A stretch of DNA of 64,000 nt, from the NCBI GenBank assembly GCA_947650285.1, contig CANTFL010001471.1, forward strand, positions 1 through 64,000, given 5' to 3'. Positions within the stretch are counted from its first letter, which is position 1. Every line of letters starts with the position of its first letter. Of the stretch, positions 9,861 through 21,570 are shown one piece after another. The stretch comes from Hyaloperonospora brassicae. Its lineage: Eukaryota > Oomycota > Peronosporomycetes > Peronosporales > Peronosporaceae. Made by a program: the position numbers and the translations under genes. The notes under the pieces are model-generated. The model was not told where the DNA came from. It saw only the letters and a list, made by a program, of their open reading frames with translations, and did not search any database.

Positions 9861-12800
9861 GTGAAACAGGGCTTAGCCCCACTGAGCTCTATGCCCGCCA
9901 GCACAGAGAGTGGATACAAGCCTGGCTTGTTAGTCGCCGACGCGAAGATTAAAGACTTTGAGAAGCATTGGTCGATCCTAATCGACTCCGGAGCATCATG
10001 CAATTATGATCGACGTCGTTCGTCTGAGGGAAGTCAGCGATATGCTGAAGCGCTCAAAGCGCATGAAGGTGATTCCATCACTGTTCGGTTAGCGACGGGT
10101 AGTCGCGTCACGGTGCCTTAAGTTCCGTTGAACTTAGGTGTGAAGTTTTTGGACTTTGACGGCATTGAACGCTGTCTTGTCCTCGATTTGGATTCGAGAT
10201 ACGATCTCATCCTGGGTATGGATTGGCTTGAACGCCATGAGCCATGGATAGATTGGAGGTCTAAGACCTTAGGCGCCACGCGCAATGTTTCTAGCGAAGC
10301 TTTGGAGAGTCATGAACCCACCTTTGCTAGGCAACAAAAGCGCTATTGGCGCGAGCCATTGACGGAAGATGTCAATGTGCCGGAGATTGGTATGTCAAAG
10401 TTAATTAACTCCAATGTCGATGACATCCATATTGAGCGGAGCTCCTTCACCGTATGTAAGGAGAGTTATACTCCGTTGAGTGATACTCGTTGTGATAATG
10501 AGTCACTGCATGCTGCAGGCATGGTTGACCTAGGGCCGAGACATCAAGAATGTAATCCCTCTGATGTGAGTTGGGTGGCACGTAAAATCCCACCGAGTGA
10601 GGGCGGCCGTGGTGGCACCTCACTGAATGTCGGTAATGACATTGATGGCGAGAAGCCAGAATGTTCAGGTCTAGGCCCGAATGTAGTACGTGAAGTGGTA
10701 CGTGTAAATTCACTGGGCGAAGTGTTCGGGTTACGTAACACTTTACCAGGTGTCGTTCAAGACATGAGCTCTCGTATAGAGCGTGCTACGATGAATAGCA
10801 ACCACGGGGACCCTAATGTCCCGGCCTCTAGGAGGCGTTAGGTTTCCTTGAGGAAACAATCTCATCGTAGGGTAGCAACTGTCAAGCGCCCAACGTCTAT
10901 GAAGTCACGAAGTGATAATAGTAATCATACACTATATACACTTGTCAACGGAGTGACTGGCCAGATTGATGGCAATATTAGTCTTGAGACTCTTCCATCC
11001 TTAGATACTCTCTTTGAACTAGACGAAATGTCTGACGGCGAATTTAGCCAAGCCTTACAGGCAGGAGAATTATACGGCTTAGTGGTCATGCGGTCGGATC
11101 TTGAGTTGAACTCCTCCTCGTTATTGGTCGAGTCTGTCCCTGAGGACACAAAGGCGGCATTGGATGCCCGTAGTGGACTGTCGATCCTTAAGGATCCTCT
11201 TGATCCGTTATATCCTTTGGTATAGGAGTTTCAGGACGTGATGTGTCACAACCCACCGTCCGTCTTGCCTCCCGATAGAGGTGTACGTCATGAAATTGAC
11301 TTGGTCCCTGGAACTAAATACTGCGTAACATGGCAATGGCCTTTACCGAAGGAACAGTGTGACGTCATGGACGACTTCTTTCGTGCAAAGCACGCGGCAG
11401 GAATTGTAAGTGGGAGCAAACCTCCACATTCCACACCGACCTTCTGTGTCAAAAGGACCAATGGGAAGTGACGCATTGTTCATGCTTAAAATAAGCTTAA
11501 TGCGGCCACCATCCCGTCTCAGACACCAATTCCGAGGAAGGGTGCTCTTCAGAATAATATGGTGGGATGTACAATGTACAGTGCGCTCGACTTAGTCGAT
11601 GGTTATTACCAACTTCTCATGCGAGAAAGCGATATTCCGCTGACAGCGGTCAGCACTCCAAGCGGTATGCTCTGGAAGTGGCTTGTTATGCAGCAAGAAA
11701 TTTATCAAATACCCCGGCTACATTCAATCGTCTTGTGAAACAATTGTTCAGACCTCATAGAGGTTATGCACAGACATACTTTGATGGCATCTTTGTCCAT
11801 AGTCGTGCTATGAACGGTCGTTTAGATGTGGACAATCACATTGAACCTTTACGAGCGGTGCTCGAGTGCATGCGCACGAATAAGTTGTACTCCAACGCGT
11901 CTAAGTGCATCTTTGGTGCAGAAGAGATTCCCTTTTTAGGGTGCTTTATTGGAAAGCGAGGCCTTAGAGCGGATCCCGCTAAGGTAAAAGCCATAGTTTA
12001 TTGGCCGGTTCCAAAGAACCAAATGGACTTACGTAAGTGGCTTGGCCTTGCCAATTACTTGCATAAGTACAGTGCGAACTACGCGATTATGGCTCGGCCA
12101 TTATCCAATCTCCGTAAAAAGGATGTGGATTGGTGCTGGATCAGCACCGAGCATGATGCTTTTCAAGCAGTAAAGGAGAGTCTCCTTCATGCGCCAACTT
12201 TGGATTTGCCTGATCCTGATCGATCTTTGAGTGTCGTCTGTGACGCATCTGACTTTGCCATAGGCAGCGCTTTGTTACAAACAGATAATGATGGACGGGA
12301 ACGCGTAATTGCGTTTGAGTCTCGGCAGCTGAAGGCTGCAGAAAAGAACTATCCTGTTCATGACAAAGAGCTACTTGCAATGAAGTACGCTCTCGTCAAA
12401 TTCAGAGTTCATCTTCTTGGCTCTAAGCCGTTTGTGATCGATACAGATCATGCGTCACTACGCACTGCGACCCAGTCGCCTCACCTCTCTCCGAGAATTG
12501 CTAGTTGGCTTTCCTTCTTTGCCGAGTATAAAGTCGAGGTGAAGTATAATCCGGGCAAGAAGAATGCTTTGGCTGATGCGTTATCACGCAGGCCTGACTA
12601 TGAGCTTGCTCATGTTACGACTCTATCGTCGTCGGTCACTGACCTAATCCGTACGGCATATGCCAAGGATGAACACTGTGTAGCTCTGCTACGTGCTCTA
12701 GGGAGCGACGAGTTCAAGGACTCAGACATAGAATTGTCGGCACGATTACGTGCGAGGTTACGTCGATATTCCATCGATCAAGGCCTATTGTGCTATAGAA

Positions 12801-14264
12801 TGGATGTGGAGGATACCCCTCGCATCTTTGTCCCTCATGATGAGGAGTTGAAGTATCGGATCCTCTATGAGTCACAAGATACTGCGTTGAGTGGTCATCT
12901 CGGTCGTGAGAAGACCTACGGATCAGTTAGCCAATGCTATTGGTGGCCCATACTATACAAATGGGTGAGCACATATGTGTGTACGTGTGAAACGTGTCAA
13001 CGGGTGAAAACCTCACCTCACGCGGCCGCGCCGCTGGCTAGTTTGCCTATACCCAAGGGGTGTTTAGAGTCCACCAGTATGGACTTCCTGTTCGGATTAC
13101 CGAAGGATTCGTATGGAAATACGGTTATTATGGTCTTTGTTGACCGCTTGATCAAGATGGCTAATTAAGCGGCGGTGCCGGATACCATTGATGGTGAAGG
13201 TACAGCGACGCTGTTTATCGATCGCGTGTTTCGACAACACGGTTTTCCGTTGGCAATTGTCTCTGATAGAGATCCTCGCTTCACTGGGAAGTTTTGGAAG
13301 TCCATCTTCAAGGTGCTCGGCACACGTTTGGACATGTCCACAGCGGATCCTCCGCAGACTGATGGTCAAACCGAGCGAGTGAATCGCATCATCGGTGACA
13401 TCTTGCGCACTGTTTGCGCTGAAACGTCTAATCGTTGGAGTTCGATGCTCGCTGTCGTTAAGTTTGCGTTGAATAACGCCGTGCATGCCTCCACCAGCTA
13501 CACACCGTTTTACGTGAATGATTTCACACACCCTCGCGTTCCGTTAACGCTACCACTACGTGGTTCAGGGATTGGTGCGGGAGGTGTTGCCGATCGGCTT
13601 GCTGATATCAGCCCTGCTACTGTTCAAAAACAGGTTTGCGAGTTTCTCGCAACGCGATTTCAAGACAAAGTTGCGCCCGCGCTTCATTGGACCATTCACG
13701 GTCGTCGCCAAGAAGGGACTTGCGTATACGCTCAACCTTCCGCGCAAACTGAGCACACACCCCGTGTTCTACGTTAGTTTGCTTAAGCCGTATCGGGATC
13801 CGTCCTACGTGAACTTGGAGGCGCTTGCGCCGGGTAGGTTGGCCTTGTCATCGGTTGCTGAATCCGTATCAGGAGGTCAATCTGAGCCTCCATCCGGGCT
13901 TGGCCCAATTCCAACGCCTGGACACGGACTCGCATCGCGTCAAACGCCTTCTGGGTCTTACCCAATGTCTCACGGAGACCACTCAGCTCGAGAAGCACCT
14001 TCTCATGCTCCTCCTTTGGTATACCGACCACTTCCGACGCTGCTCGATGAGCAAGGGAACCGCCAGTTCCATGTGGAGCGACTCCTGAAACGACGTCGTC
14101 GTCAGGGCCAATACCAGTATCTGGTAAAGTGGCGAGGGTACCCGGAGTCGGAGAACTCGTGGGAGTTTGAGACACCCCTTCGGCAGGTTTGCCCATACGC
14201 CTGGGATGTTTTTAAACATCGTGGCAGAGGTCATGCCTCGACCGAGAGCGCTTCTCACCAATAG
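9861..14264 (+). pseudogene. pol: protease, RT, RNase H, integrase, chromodomain (multiple stops)
   Basis: Domains in order: aspartic protease with active-site IDSGAS (Asp codon near 9984) and ILGMDWL downstream; reverse transcriptase (from about 11250); RNase H (VCDASDFAIGSALLQTD, about 12235); integrase with an HHCC finger (about 12895-13005) and DDE core (MDFLFG, SDRDPRF, TERVNR); then FIGPFTVVAKKGLAYTLNLPR and LLKPYRDPS; and a chromodomain at about 14067-14225 (HVERLLKRR, YLVKWRGYPESENSWE). In-frame stops occur at 10119, 10839, 11223, 11469, about 11483 and 13166. The frame shifts near 11690 and near 13655, the latter with apparent loss of a segment before the integrase C-terminus. The RT catalytic motif reads YFDG: the second Asp is Gly (GGC, 11786-11788). 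The element cannot move on its own. Confidence 0.9.
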
Positions 14265-15084
14265 TGGTGGAGGCAGGTGGGTAGTTGGGTACCGCTTGAC
14301 CAACACCCACATCAATCGGCACAGCCGGAGCATAGCGTGTGTGAGTTCGCAACTGGCCTCTGGCCTTAAGCTTGGCGTAATCATACCGAAGCTTTAGTTC
14401 TAGGCGAACATCTGCCACATCGGCACTTGCTCTGAGAGCTAAAACGCTGCTGAGGTGTCGTTTCCGATGCACCTAGCAAACGAAAGCGTTGTATTCTTCC
14501 TCCTGAGATTTTCCTGCGAGTAAGAGGATGGGTATGCCCTTCATCGACGGAACCGGTGCATCCCGTGCTTGCGTGTCAAGTCGAAACTTGTATTGACTTT
14601 GAGTCGTCAAGTGGGGTTACAGGTACCTCTTACAAAGTGCCTGTCGACTCGCCACCTCATCAGAAGATGTAGGCTCAGCGACAATGGCCCACGTTGCCAA
14701 AGAATGACCTGTCGCTTGACGTATACACTCTTCCACATTGAGTGGTGTGAACAGATAGCCACGACGACCCTCAAGAGTTGCAGCAAGCTACATACGGCGT
14801 TGAGGGATCTCCTCTCGTTGGATAGACAGCTGCTGTTGCTCACCAAGCGGATTAGTAATGATGGCATCGCCCACGATAAGTTTTTGATGCGGCGCCGATG
14901 GCGCGTTGGCTTCGCCACGCTCGGCAAATGGGTTTGATGCAGTATGAGGCGGTGCCTCTTGCACTGGTGAGTCGGACATTGTATTCTCTTCACTATGGAT
15001 ATCGGTGTCGCTACCATTATCCACCTCCACATCGATGCCAAGGTAAGACGAGAGAGTCGAGGACTCATGGGGTGGCAATGCCAT
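13783..15084 (-). pseudogene. Additional antisense ORF of the chromovirus (4 stops, single frame)
   Basis: On the strand opposite gag-pol, one frame runs 434 codons from an ATG at 15084 (MALPPHESS) to a TAA at 13783 (end RTDPDTA). It is interrupted only by TAG at 14788-14790, TAA at 14617-14619, TAG at 14473-14475 and TAA at 14212-14214, with no frameshift. About 20 stops would be expected by chance over this length. The second family copy (58040-59335, plus strand) has the same start region, the same end and about 432 codons. The protein has an acidic, Ser/Pro-rich N-terminal part, a basic middle (RKRHLSSVLALRA, LRYDYAKLKARGQL) and a C-terminal heptad-like segment (LSGLRETLGKTQKAF, LELGQARMEAQIDLLI) that should form a coiled coil. 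It overlaps the integrase end and chromodomain of pol (13783-14264). Function unknown; I recognise no family. Confidence 0.7.
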
Positions 15085-15180
15085 GATGTTATGTGTTTTG
15101 CCAACCGTAAGGTTGAAGCGCACACACACCGTCCTCTTCGAGAAAATAATTCGATTGACGTTTTGTGGAAACGTCAGTCT

Positions 15181-15192
15181 GGTGGGGGATGG
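15181..15192 (+). promoter_or_regulatory. Polypurine tract before the 3' LTR
   Basis: GGTGGGGGATGG directly precedes the TG of the 3' LTR, apart from two T the tract is purine, and it is where plus-strand priming is expected. The second copy has an equivalent G-rich tract on the minus strand just beyond 57929. Confidence 0.65.
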
Positions 15193-15713
15193 TGTAACGG
15201 ATTTACACGTCGACTGGTAGTCGACAATAGGTGTGGTACACACAAGGGATGGGATCTCCTTTAAAGTAATAATAGAACACAAGTGTCAATTGTTGAAGAC
15301 TGATGTCTGTCAACCATTGATTACGAGATCGTTTAATAGGTTTATTTAAAACATTAGTGAGTAGGTTAATTACGGTGTTCTTTTAGGTTAAAAGAAGAAA
15401 TAAAATTCAGCTCCCATTTTGATCCAAAAGACACGTGCCTCTCTGAGGCGTCTTGCGATCGTTAAGGAGGTATCAACGCCTTGTTAAGGCAGCTACTCCT
15501 TGTGCACTCAGTTCGTTTGATTCTTTGAATCGTTTGGTCCCCCTGGAACAGGGACCGTAAGCTCTCTGAGATTGTTGACTCTTTGAGTCGGGTTCTTTGA
15601 GCCAAACCTTATCTCTCGAGGCTGTTGACTCTTTGAGTCGGGTTAGTAGAACCAAAGTTGCTCATTGAGCGTTAAGTCTTCTTCTGACTTTGGAGCTGTG
15701 TATCTTCGCTACA
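15193..15713 (+). repeat. 3' LTR of the chromovirus
   Basis: A 521-base partner of 8188-8709. The first about 280 bases carry at most two differences from the 5' LTR. Most of the remaining changes lie in the last 150 bases, around the 51-base tandem duplication and the final 30 bases. Confidence 0.92.
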
Positions 15714-16361
15714 TATTTCGTGTAACTATCGCCTTGGCGGTAGAGCTGAATATAAAAGAGGTGAAACCGGCGGTGTCAAGATGACGCGTACACAACGTCG
15801 TAGCGATGTTTCAGGTATGGTTAGGTGCTACTGTACGACAAATGAGCAAATATCGCAAGAGCCGACATAACATAGAAGACTTGGAGGTTGCTGGTGCGGT
15901 TGGAGGTATGTGACGAAGTGACCCCCTTATGTGATACTGACACCAACAATATGTCAACATGGATAACATCTTGATTGATAATATTCTAAACATTCACCCA
16001 GCTGAGCAAAGATTGAAGAAGTATTAGCGGCAAAGATATTGTGCGGTACTGCTTCACTTGTTGATTGATATAGGCCATTACATCAATTTACTGAACAATT
16101 AATAGCTGCTAGACGCGCGCAATGGGTGTTGTGCAGGTAGCCAAATATGTGACTTGAACTTCATTGTAATCGAAGTAATATCAAAAAGGTATACTAGAAA
16201 AGACCTTGACTATCGATGAAGTACAATCATACTGACCTACCTCTGCATGCACAGTAGGCGTCACATTCCAAAGCACTAGCCTATGCTATGGTCATTGTAG
16301 GTAGCTTATGCTGTGTCGGTACAATCATCAATGCTCATGACACTTACTACGAAATTCAGTC

Positions 16362-16515
16362 CTACGAAAAAAGGAAGACGGAAACGGCGCGATCAACCAA
16401 TACAAGGCGCGACTGGTGGCGAGTAGATATGACCATGTCCTTGTACGTGACTGAAGTCTCACGTTTAGTTACAGTACTCAACATGACGAACAGAAAGGTG
16501 TTGCTGGTCGCAGGA
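16362..16515 (+). mobile_element. Ty1/copia reverse-transcriptase fragment
   Basis: One frame reads KKEDGNGAINQYKARLVAS (about 16368-16424). This matches the conserved copia RT start, in which a (D/E)G...YKARLVAKG motif precedes the RT core. After a frameshift the sequence continues as VSRLVTVLNMTNRK, corresponding to the following FAPVxRxxTxR region. Stops and the shift show it is dead. No LTRs were found around it. Confidence 0.6.
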
Positions 16516-16903
16516 TAAGCGTGGAATGTGCGCGATGGTAAATGCGATATACAGTGCTTACTTTAAATCATAGACGAATAACGCATACAGATTAATTTAC
16601 GAGTGCCAGATAGCATGAAGCCGAGTGAGGAAGAAGTATACAAGGTATGTCGATATTCATTTGACATCCTTTGTTGAAGTTGTGTGGTGCATCTCAATGT
16701 GAAAGGCACCGGCAGTGTATTGTTCCAAGGATCTGAAAGGACTTTCTGGATACATGGAAAGATCTACGAGTAAAGCGGAGGTCTCTTTACAAACCGCGGA
16801 ATCATCTTCACGAGAGTAAGTATCTACTAGACCATCAACGAAAACATGAGGCCACTTTTCATTCCAACTGCGTGGTCTGCGCTGATCTGTTTTCCAACAA
16901 ATT

Positions 16904-17349
16904 ATGCGTCCAATTTCTGCAATTTCTCGTCAGTGTAACAAACGTACACCGTCGAGACCAATTACGCGCTTACGAAAGGAGAGCGATGCGACAAATCAGT
17001 CGAACTCTGAGCTGAAGAACGACGAAGATGACACTGTACTCACGTTGTTTCAGAAGATGAGTGCAAGGCACGACGAAGTAGAGCATAAATATCGTCAGGT
17101 ACAACCATGGACCCGAGTGATCGACATGTTCCGTTCAAATTGTTTTGAGAGCACTAACGCACAATCAATGCGCCAGCGGTATACCAGAAGATGCTAGCAG
17201 GGTGGACGGCTCGACGTGTACCATTTGCGCTTCACATTTTGCATACAAGTCAGCGTGCACATGCTGATGCCAAAAAGTTTGTCCCAGGCATCCGAATCGC
17301 GCGTGCAGCTGTACAGCACGTTCGACAGACGCCTCAGCCACAACAATAA
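16904..17349 (+). CDS. Candidate small two-exon gene, or remnant
   Basis: Not recognised as a family. Exon 1 would run from the ATG at 16904 to 17098 (65 codons), the intron 17099-17187 (GTACAA...CTAAC...CCAG), and exon 2 17188-17349 (53 codons plus TAA), giving 118 residues. Support: an Inr-like TTTTCATTCCAACTG at about 16856-16870, a branch-site-like CTAAC about 30 bases before the acceptor, and an exon 2 with coding-like sequence (KMLAGWTARRVPFALHIL). An exon 1 frame without splicing meets a stop at 17195. Nearby coding-like pieces (a plus-strand frame with KLYVELCRAFFEWASS at about 17457-17505, and VKGTGSVLFQGSERTFWIHG at about 16699-16758) suggest a larger gene now in pieces. Confidence 0.3.
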
Positions 17350-19046
17350 AACAATGATGAGCGATTTTAACTTGTCACAGCGTTACTCGGTGCGGCCTGG
17401 GTTGCTGTTCCTGATGATATAACGTCAAAGATGATAATCCATTTGTTTATTGGCAGAAAGCTCTACGTTGAACTGTGTAGAGCTTTTTTCGAATGGGCAT
17501 CGTCGCTCTTGAAAGCGCTGGATATGACGGAAAAGATTCGACACATCGGTGGGTGAAGAGTGTCAGGGTGAGTAAGTTATGAAAGCACTTGGGATACAGA
17601 CTTAACCGCTTCGAACTACCTCCACCAGAATGCGGCAACTTGGTGGTCGACTTTACCACATATGTAAATTTTCATAACGATATGTACACGATCATTAAAG
17701 CGGCGGTAAACATTGCCAAAATTGTTTCATCAAAACGTTTAGTCTTTAATGTGGCCTCTTTTGCAACTAGAACACCAACCTCGGTTCAGTGATCTAGTCG
17801 AACGACGTATAATCGACATCATCGTCCAGCGTGCAGCCCATGAAAAATAGCACATGATGTTGATCAGGATCGGCTCATCTCGCCTTGGCTATACAGCACA
17901 CGCTGTAAAATTAATTGCGTGAGATCATGAATTTAGGGATGTTGAAAGGATTCATGCGATATTGGCCGCGATGTTGTTGCAGCAGTTGTAGAATCATGAA
18001 AGTATGATACTCGCGGTGCAGCTAGACACTATAAGCAAAACTACCCGGATCAAATTACAAGCGGATTCAGTCGTATTTTTGCGACAAAGAAAAGAAGATT
18101 TCTCTGGCAGGTAATAAACTTAAGCAAAAGTGGAAAGGTATACGCTGAGTTGACTCGTATTATCAGTTCAGATGGGTGATGGACAAAGATTAGGCAGTCA
18201 CCTCTTTATAGATTAGTCTCTGCTTCAACAAGCTGTGGGATGCGATGATCAAGATGTATCCACACGGCCAAACGATACACTTTTCGTGAAAAAGTTTGGC
18301 AAAGTTCCGTTCGAGATTTTCGTCGATAATAAAAGTTCACGAGATTACTCTCTTCGACGTCGACTACGCGCATTCGCTTCTAAGTAAGTGTTTTACGCCT
18401 CATACGGTAGCATGAAAACTACCGATTGGTAGCTTGTGGACTGCGCCTATAAGGCGGCAGTAATAAATAGGATAGACACAATTTGTTCAAAGTCCAAATG
18501 TTAAATGACATTTGTATAGTCAAATTAATACGAAGCGATAAGCAGTTGATGACCGATAAAATGCAAATGGGAATATTATTTCTAAATTTAAAAAAACCTC
18601 GAGTGATCGTATAATAGCAAGTGGTACTAAACGATGCAGCTATCTATGCATGCGCGTAGAGAATCTATTTTTGGATTCCACTGACTGCATGGCTAAGAAC
18701 CTTAATTTGGGCATAACGATGGCTTGTCACGATGACTCCAAATGCGATAAATTTGTAAAAGGGAAGGATGCACGTAGCTCTTAGCCTAAGAAAGACCACG
18801 TAATCTTTGTGATGGTTCAATAAGTCGACATAAAAATACTCCCTCATCGGCAATAGCATATGTTTATCTACAATTATCTGAAGGGTCCCACGAAGCCAAT
18901 GTTTATGCTCTGAACCAGGTCATATTTATATAATTGATACTAGGGTAAACCTTGTTCGAATCTCGTTTTGACCATCTGTAATAAGGGTGCCGCCAGCTGT
19001 TGGATTATGTTGCATCAATCAAGGTCATAGAGGTTACCTGGGGTAG

Positions 19047-19093
19047 TGGTGCAGTAGGCTGATTGTTTAGATGATGAATACCGGTTCGATCCC
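19047..19093 (+). repeat. Pol III A/B boxes: tRNA-derived SINE or tRNA relic
   Basis: TGGTGCAGTAG (19047-19057) fits the A-box consensus TRGYNNANNNG, and GGTTCGATCCC (19083-19093) fits the B-box GGTTCGANNCC. Their starts are 36 bases apart, within the range of tRNA-derived SINEs but shorter than in a standard tRNA. The T-stem does not pair well, so a functional tRNA is unlikely. No poly-A tail or target duplication was identified. Confidence 0.35.
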
Positions 19094-21475
19094 CTCAATG
19101 TGTAAAATCGCCGAGGGTGATAATTTTAGTACGATTATCACAGTTGCTAAAAACTGCCACTACTATTAAAAACCATGGTTGGAATATACCGAATATAGTG
19201 GGTTATTCACGCACCCGAATGCACCTAAAAACAACCAATCTATAAGGGTCGTGATGTGTTTGTAGAAATCGAAGTCCTGTCCAAAGATGGAGGTAGTTGT
19301 AATGATACTGTGTTGGTTGATCTCACTTGCAATAATTTGGTATCAAATAGTAGACAGCCAAAGATGGAACTTCTCCATCCAATGGAAAGGCTGGAAGGAT
19401 GAAATACACCAAACCCAATATGCTCTGGTGTATGCTGTATCTATATGGTAATATGATGACTTATTACTGAGATGCTGCCGAGTATGTATCATTCATTATT
19501 AATTGAAATGCCACGCATACCAACGCCAAGAGATCATCTTCGATGAAGGTTATCTAGGCAAAGAAGTAAGTGCACAAGACACAGTATTTTTGGCTCGCTT
19601 TCATAATTATGAGGCTACCTATAAAAAAAGATTATACTAGCACATTTGAACAGAGATTGTACTGTGGGTTAGGACTGAAAGACCAAGGGCTGCAAGATTA
19701 AAAACTACATGTCAATCGCTTCGTAATCGATGTCTAACGATCACCAAGCGATTACCATGTAGTTTTAGTTGCAAATGTCGATGCATATGGTGCCATAAAC
19801 AAAAAGATTGTCGCCGATGCGCTCGATTGTGAGGGGCATGTTGGAATGGAAGAGATCGCTGCGTTTTGCGCACTCATGCAACAGCAAAATGTGTCGCAAT
19901 GCGGGAGGAATGGAAGCAGAGAAACACGATGGCCACGAGAACGATTAATATGGAAACCCTTTTACATACAAGCAAAGCTGTACCACTCCTATATAAGGCA
20001 CCGCGTGCTTAAAACCTATTGATTGGCCAATCATCAGGATGGGTATCAATGGCTTGTAGTGACGTACTGCCTACATCAGCGTGGTAAACACATCTCAATC
20101 ATAGGCGACCGCGGTCCCGACGTATGCGTTCCCCGGGACGATATCACAACACCTACATCTATGACCTGTGGGGAGAGAGCTACGACCAACATGACATGTC
20201 TAGAATGAAAGAGAACCTTTCAACGCCTATTACTGCACCTATTGATATTTAAAACTCCGGAGCAATTGCCCACACCCAAGAAAGGTATCCATCCACACCT
20301 AAGGTCTCTATCAAAGCCTACTGAGAGTGGGGATGACGCCACGATTGTCTCAATATTCTCAGAATTAAGAAAACAAACACCGTATACTGTACGAGTGCGT
20401 CTGAAAGATTATTCCATTTTCTTAAACCTTCCTTTTTAGGAGATGACTGATGTTGAGAACCGCACGTACGTGATGTGTCTACAGGGTGTCATTTTTCGAT
20501 TGACGCCTCACCTTTTTCACCCGGCGGCTCAGACAACTTGAAAATTCATAGATTATATGGCAAGAGGTTCTTTTCGTCTTCAAACTACATCAAGCGTTAT
20601 CTACATGTTATCAACCCGGTTGTTTTGACACGATTTCTCACTCGATATATTGACGGTGTCTACATGCTAGGTATGAGATCCGGTGATGCCGCGCTTATCA
20701 TCAGTGCGACAAAGGAAGCCACCCGAAACCAATTGTATTCATTTTATAATTGTAACGCAGGTGCGGCGAGATCAAATTTAACTAGTGCGTGAGTACTTTT
20801 GCTACTACCGTGTGCCTAGTGGAGCTGAAACAAACGTGCATGCTACGAGGCACTCATTTGTGTCACAACTCGAGACGGCATTGCACATTCAGTGGGTAAG
20901 CTATTGTATTCCGTGCAGGGCGAGTTTTCATACCACATATTGTTACAATAAAATGAGCTATGGGCAAAAGATATAAGTTCAACGAGCACGAATGAAGTAT
21001 ACACTACGCAGTGAAGGCAATATGTGTAGGAGGATGTATTTTTGAAATAAAACTATGTGTGCAGTTGTCTAGCTTCCTAATAAATGCCAAATGTCAAATT
21101 TAAATGTTGTTCACATATGATTCATATAATGGGTGGGTCATTTATATGTAGGAAAAATAAAAAATCACCCGTTTAATCACAAAAATTAAAAAAGGCCACA
21201 GATACCTGGAAATAAAAATGTCTCACGTCCTAGTATACTTAAGTAAATATGGCACACACAAAATTAAACGCCCATAATCATTTTCGTTTTCCTATTTTAC
21301 AGTTGTGAACAACCCCCGCCCTGTTTTGGGAAGCCGCGGATATAGATCTGCCGTGGGCGTGCTGAACTCGCAGCCACCTCTTGCAGACGAAGACGCGATT
21401 CATGAGGACATAAACGCGTCTTCGTATCATCGATCGCGTTCGTAAACCCAGTCAGTCGGTGCTAATGTTGTTGAT

Positions 21476-21570
21476 ATGAATGTTATTGTTTTTGTTATTG
21501 TTATTGTTGTTTCAGTTGCTATTGTTGATGTCGTTGCTGCTGCTGTTGAGGCTGTTGTTGTAGGTGCTGC
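21476..21570. repeat. GTT/GCT trinucleotide-rich tract
   Basis: An imperfect run of GTT, GCT and ATT triplets within a G+C-richer patch (21300-21850) of the AT-rich region. On the minus strand it continues a Ser/Thr/Ala-rich open frame (21427-21771). The patch may be the relic of a low-complexity coding sequence; no family recognised. Confidence 0.45.

Larger units (their letters stand above)
8188..15713 (+). mobile_element. Full-length Ty3/gypsy chromovirus with an additional antisense ORF (disabled)
   Basis: A 7.5-kb element with two LTRs beginning TGTAAC and ending GCTACA, a primer-binding site resembling the 3' end of initiator tRNA-Met, and a purine-rich tract before the 3' LTR. The gene order is gag, protease, reverse transcriptase, RNase H, integrase, chromodomain. 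Integrase after RNase H defines Ty3/gypsy, and the C-terminal chromodomain defines a chromovirus. The LTRs differ at roughly a dozen positions out of about 521. Coding capacity is lost through several in-frame stops and at least three frameshifts. Downstream of the chromodomain lies about 0.9 kb without sense coding, which holds a long open frame on the opposite strand (13783-15084). A second, older copy of the family is at 57402-64000 on the minus strand. Confidence 0.93.

Noticed and set aside
14788..15282. Start of the antisense ORF inside the LTR (upstream in-frame codons)
   Set aside because: The frame is open into the LTR, but the ATG at 15084 corresponds to the ATG at 58040 in the second copy, where the upstream sequence is not conserved as protein.
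19047..19093. Functional tRNA gene
   Set aside because: The boxes match, but their spacing is short and the T-stem and acceptor do not pair.
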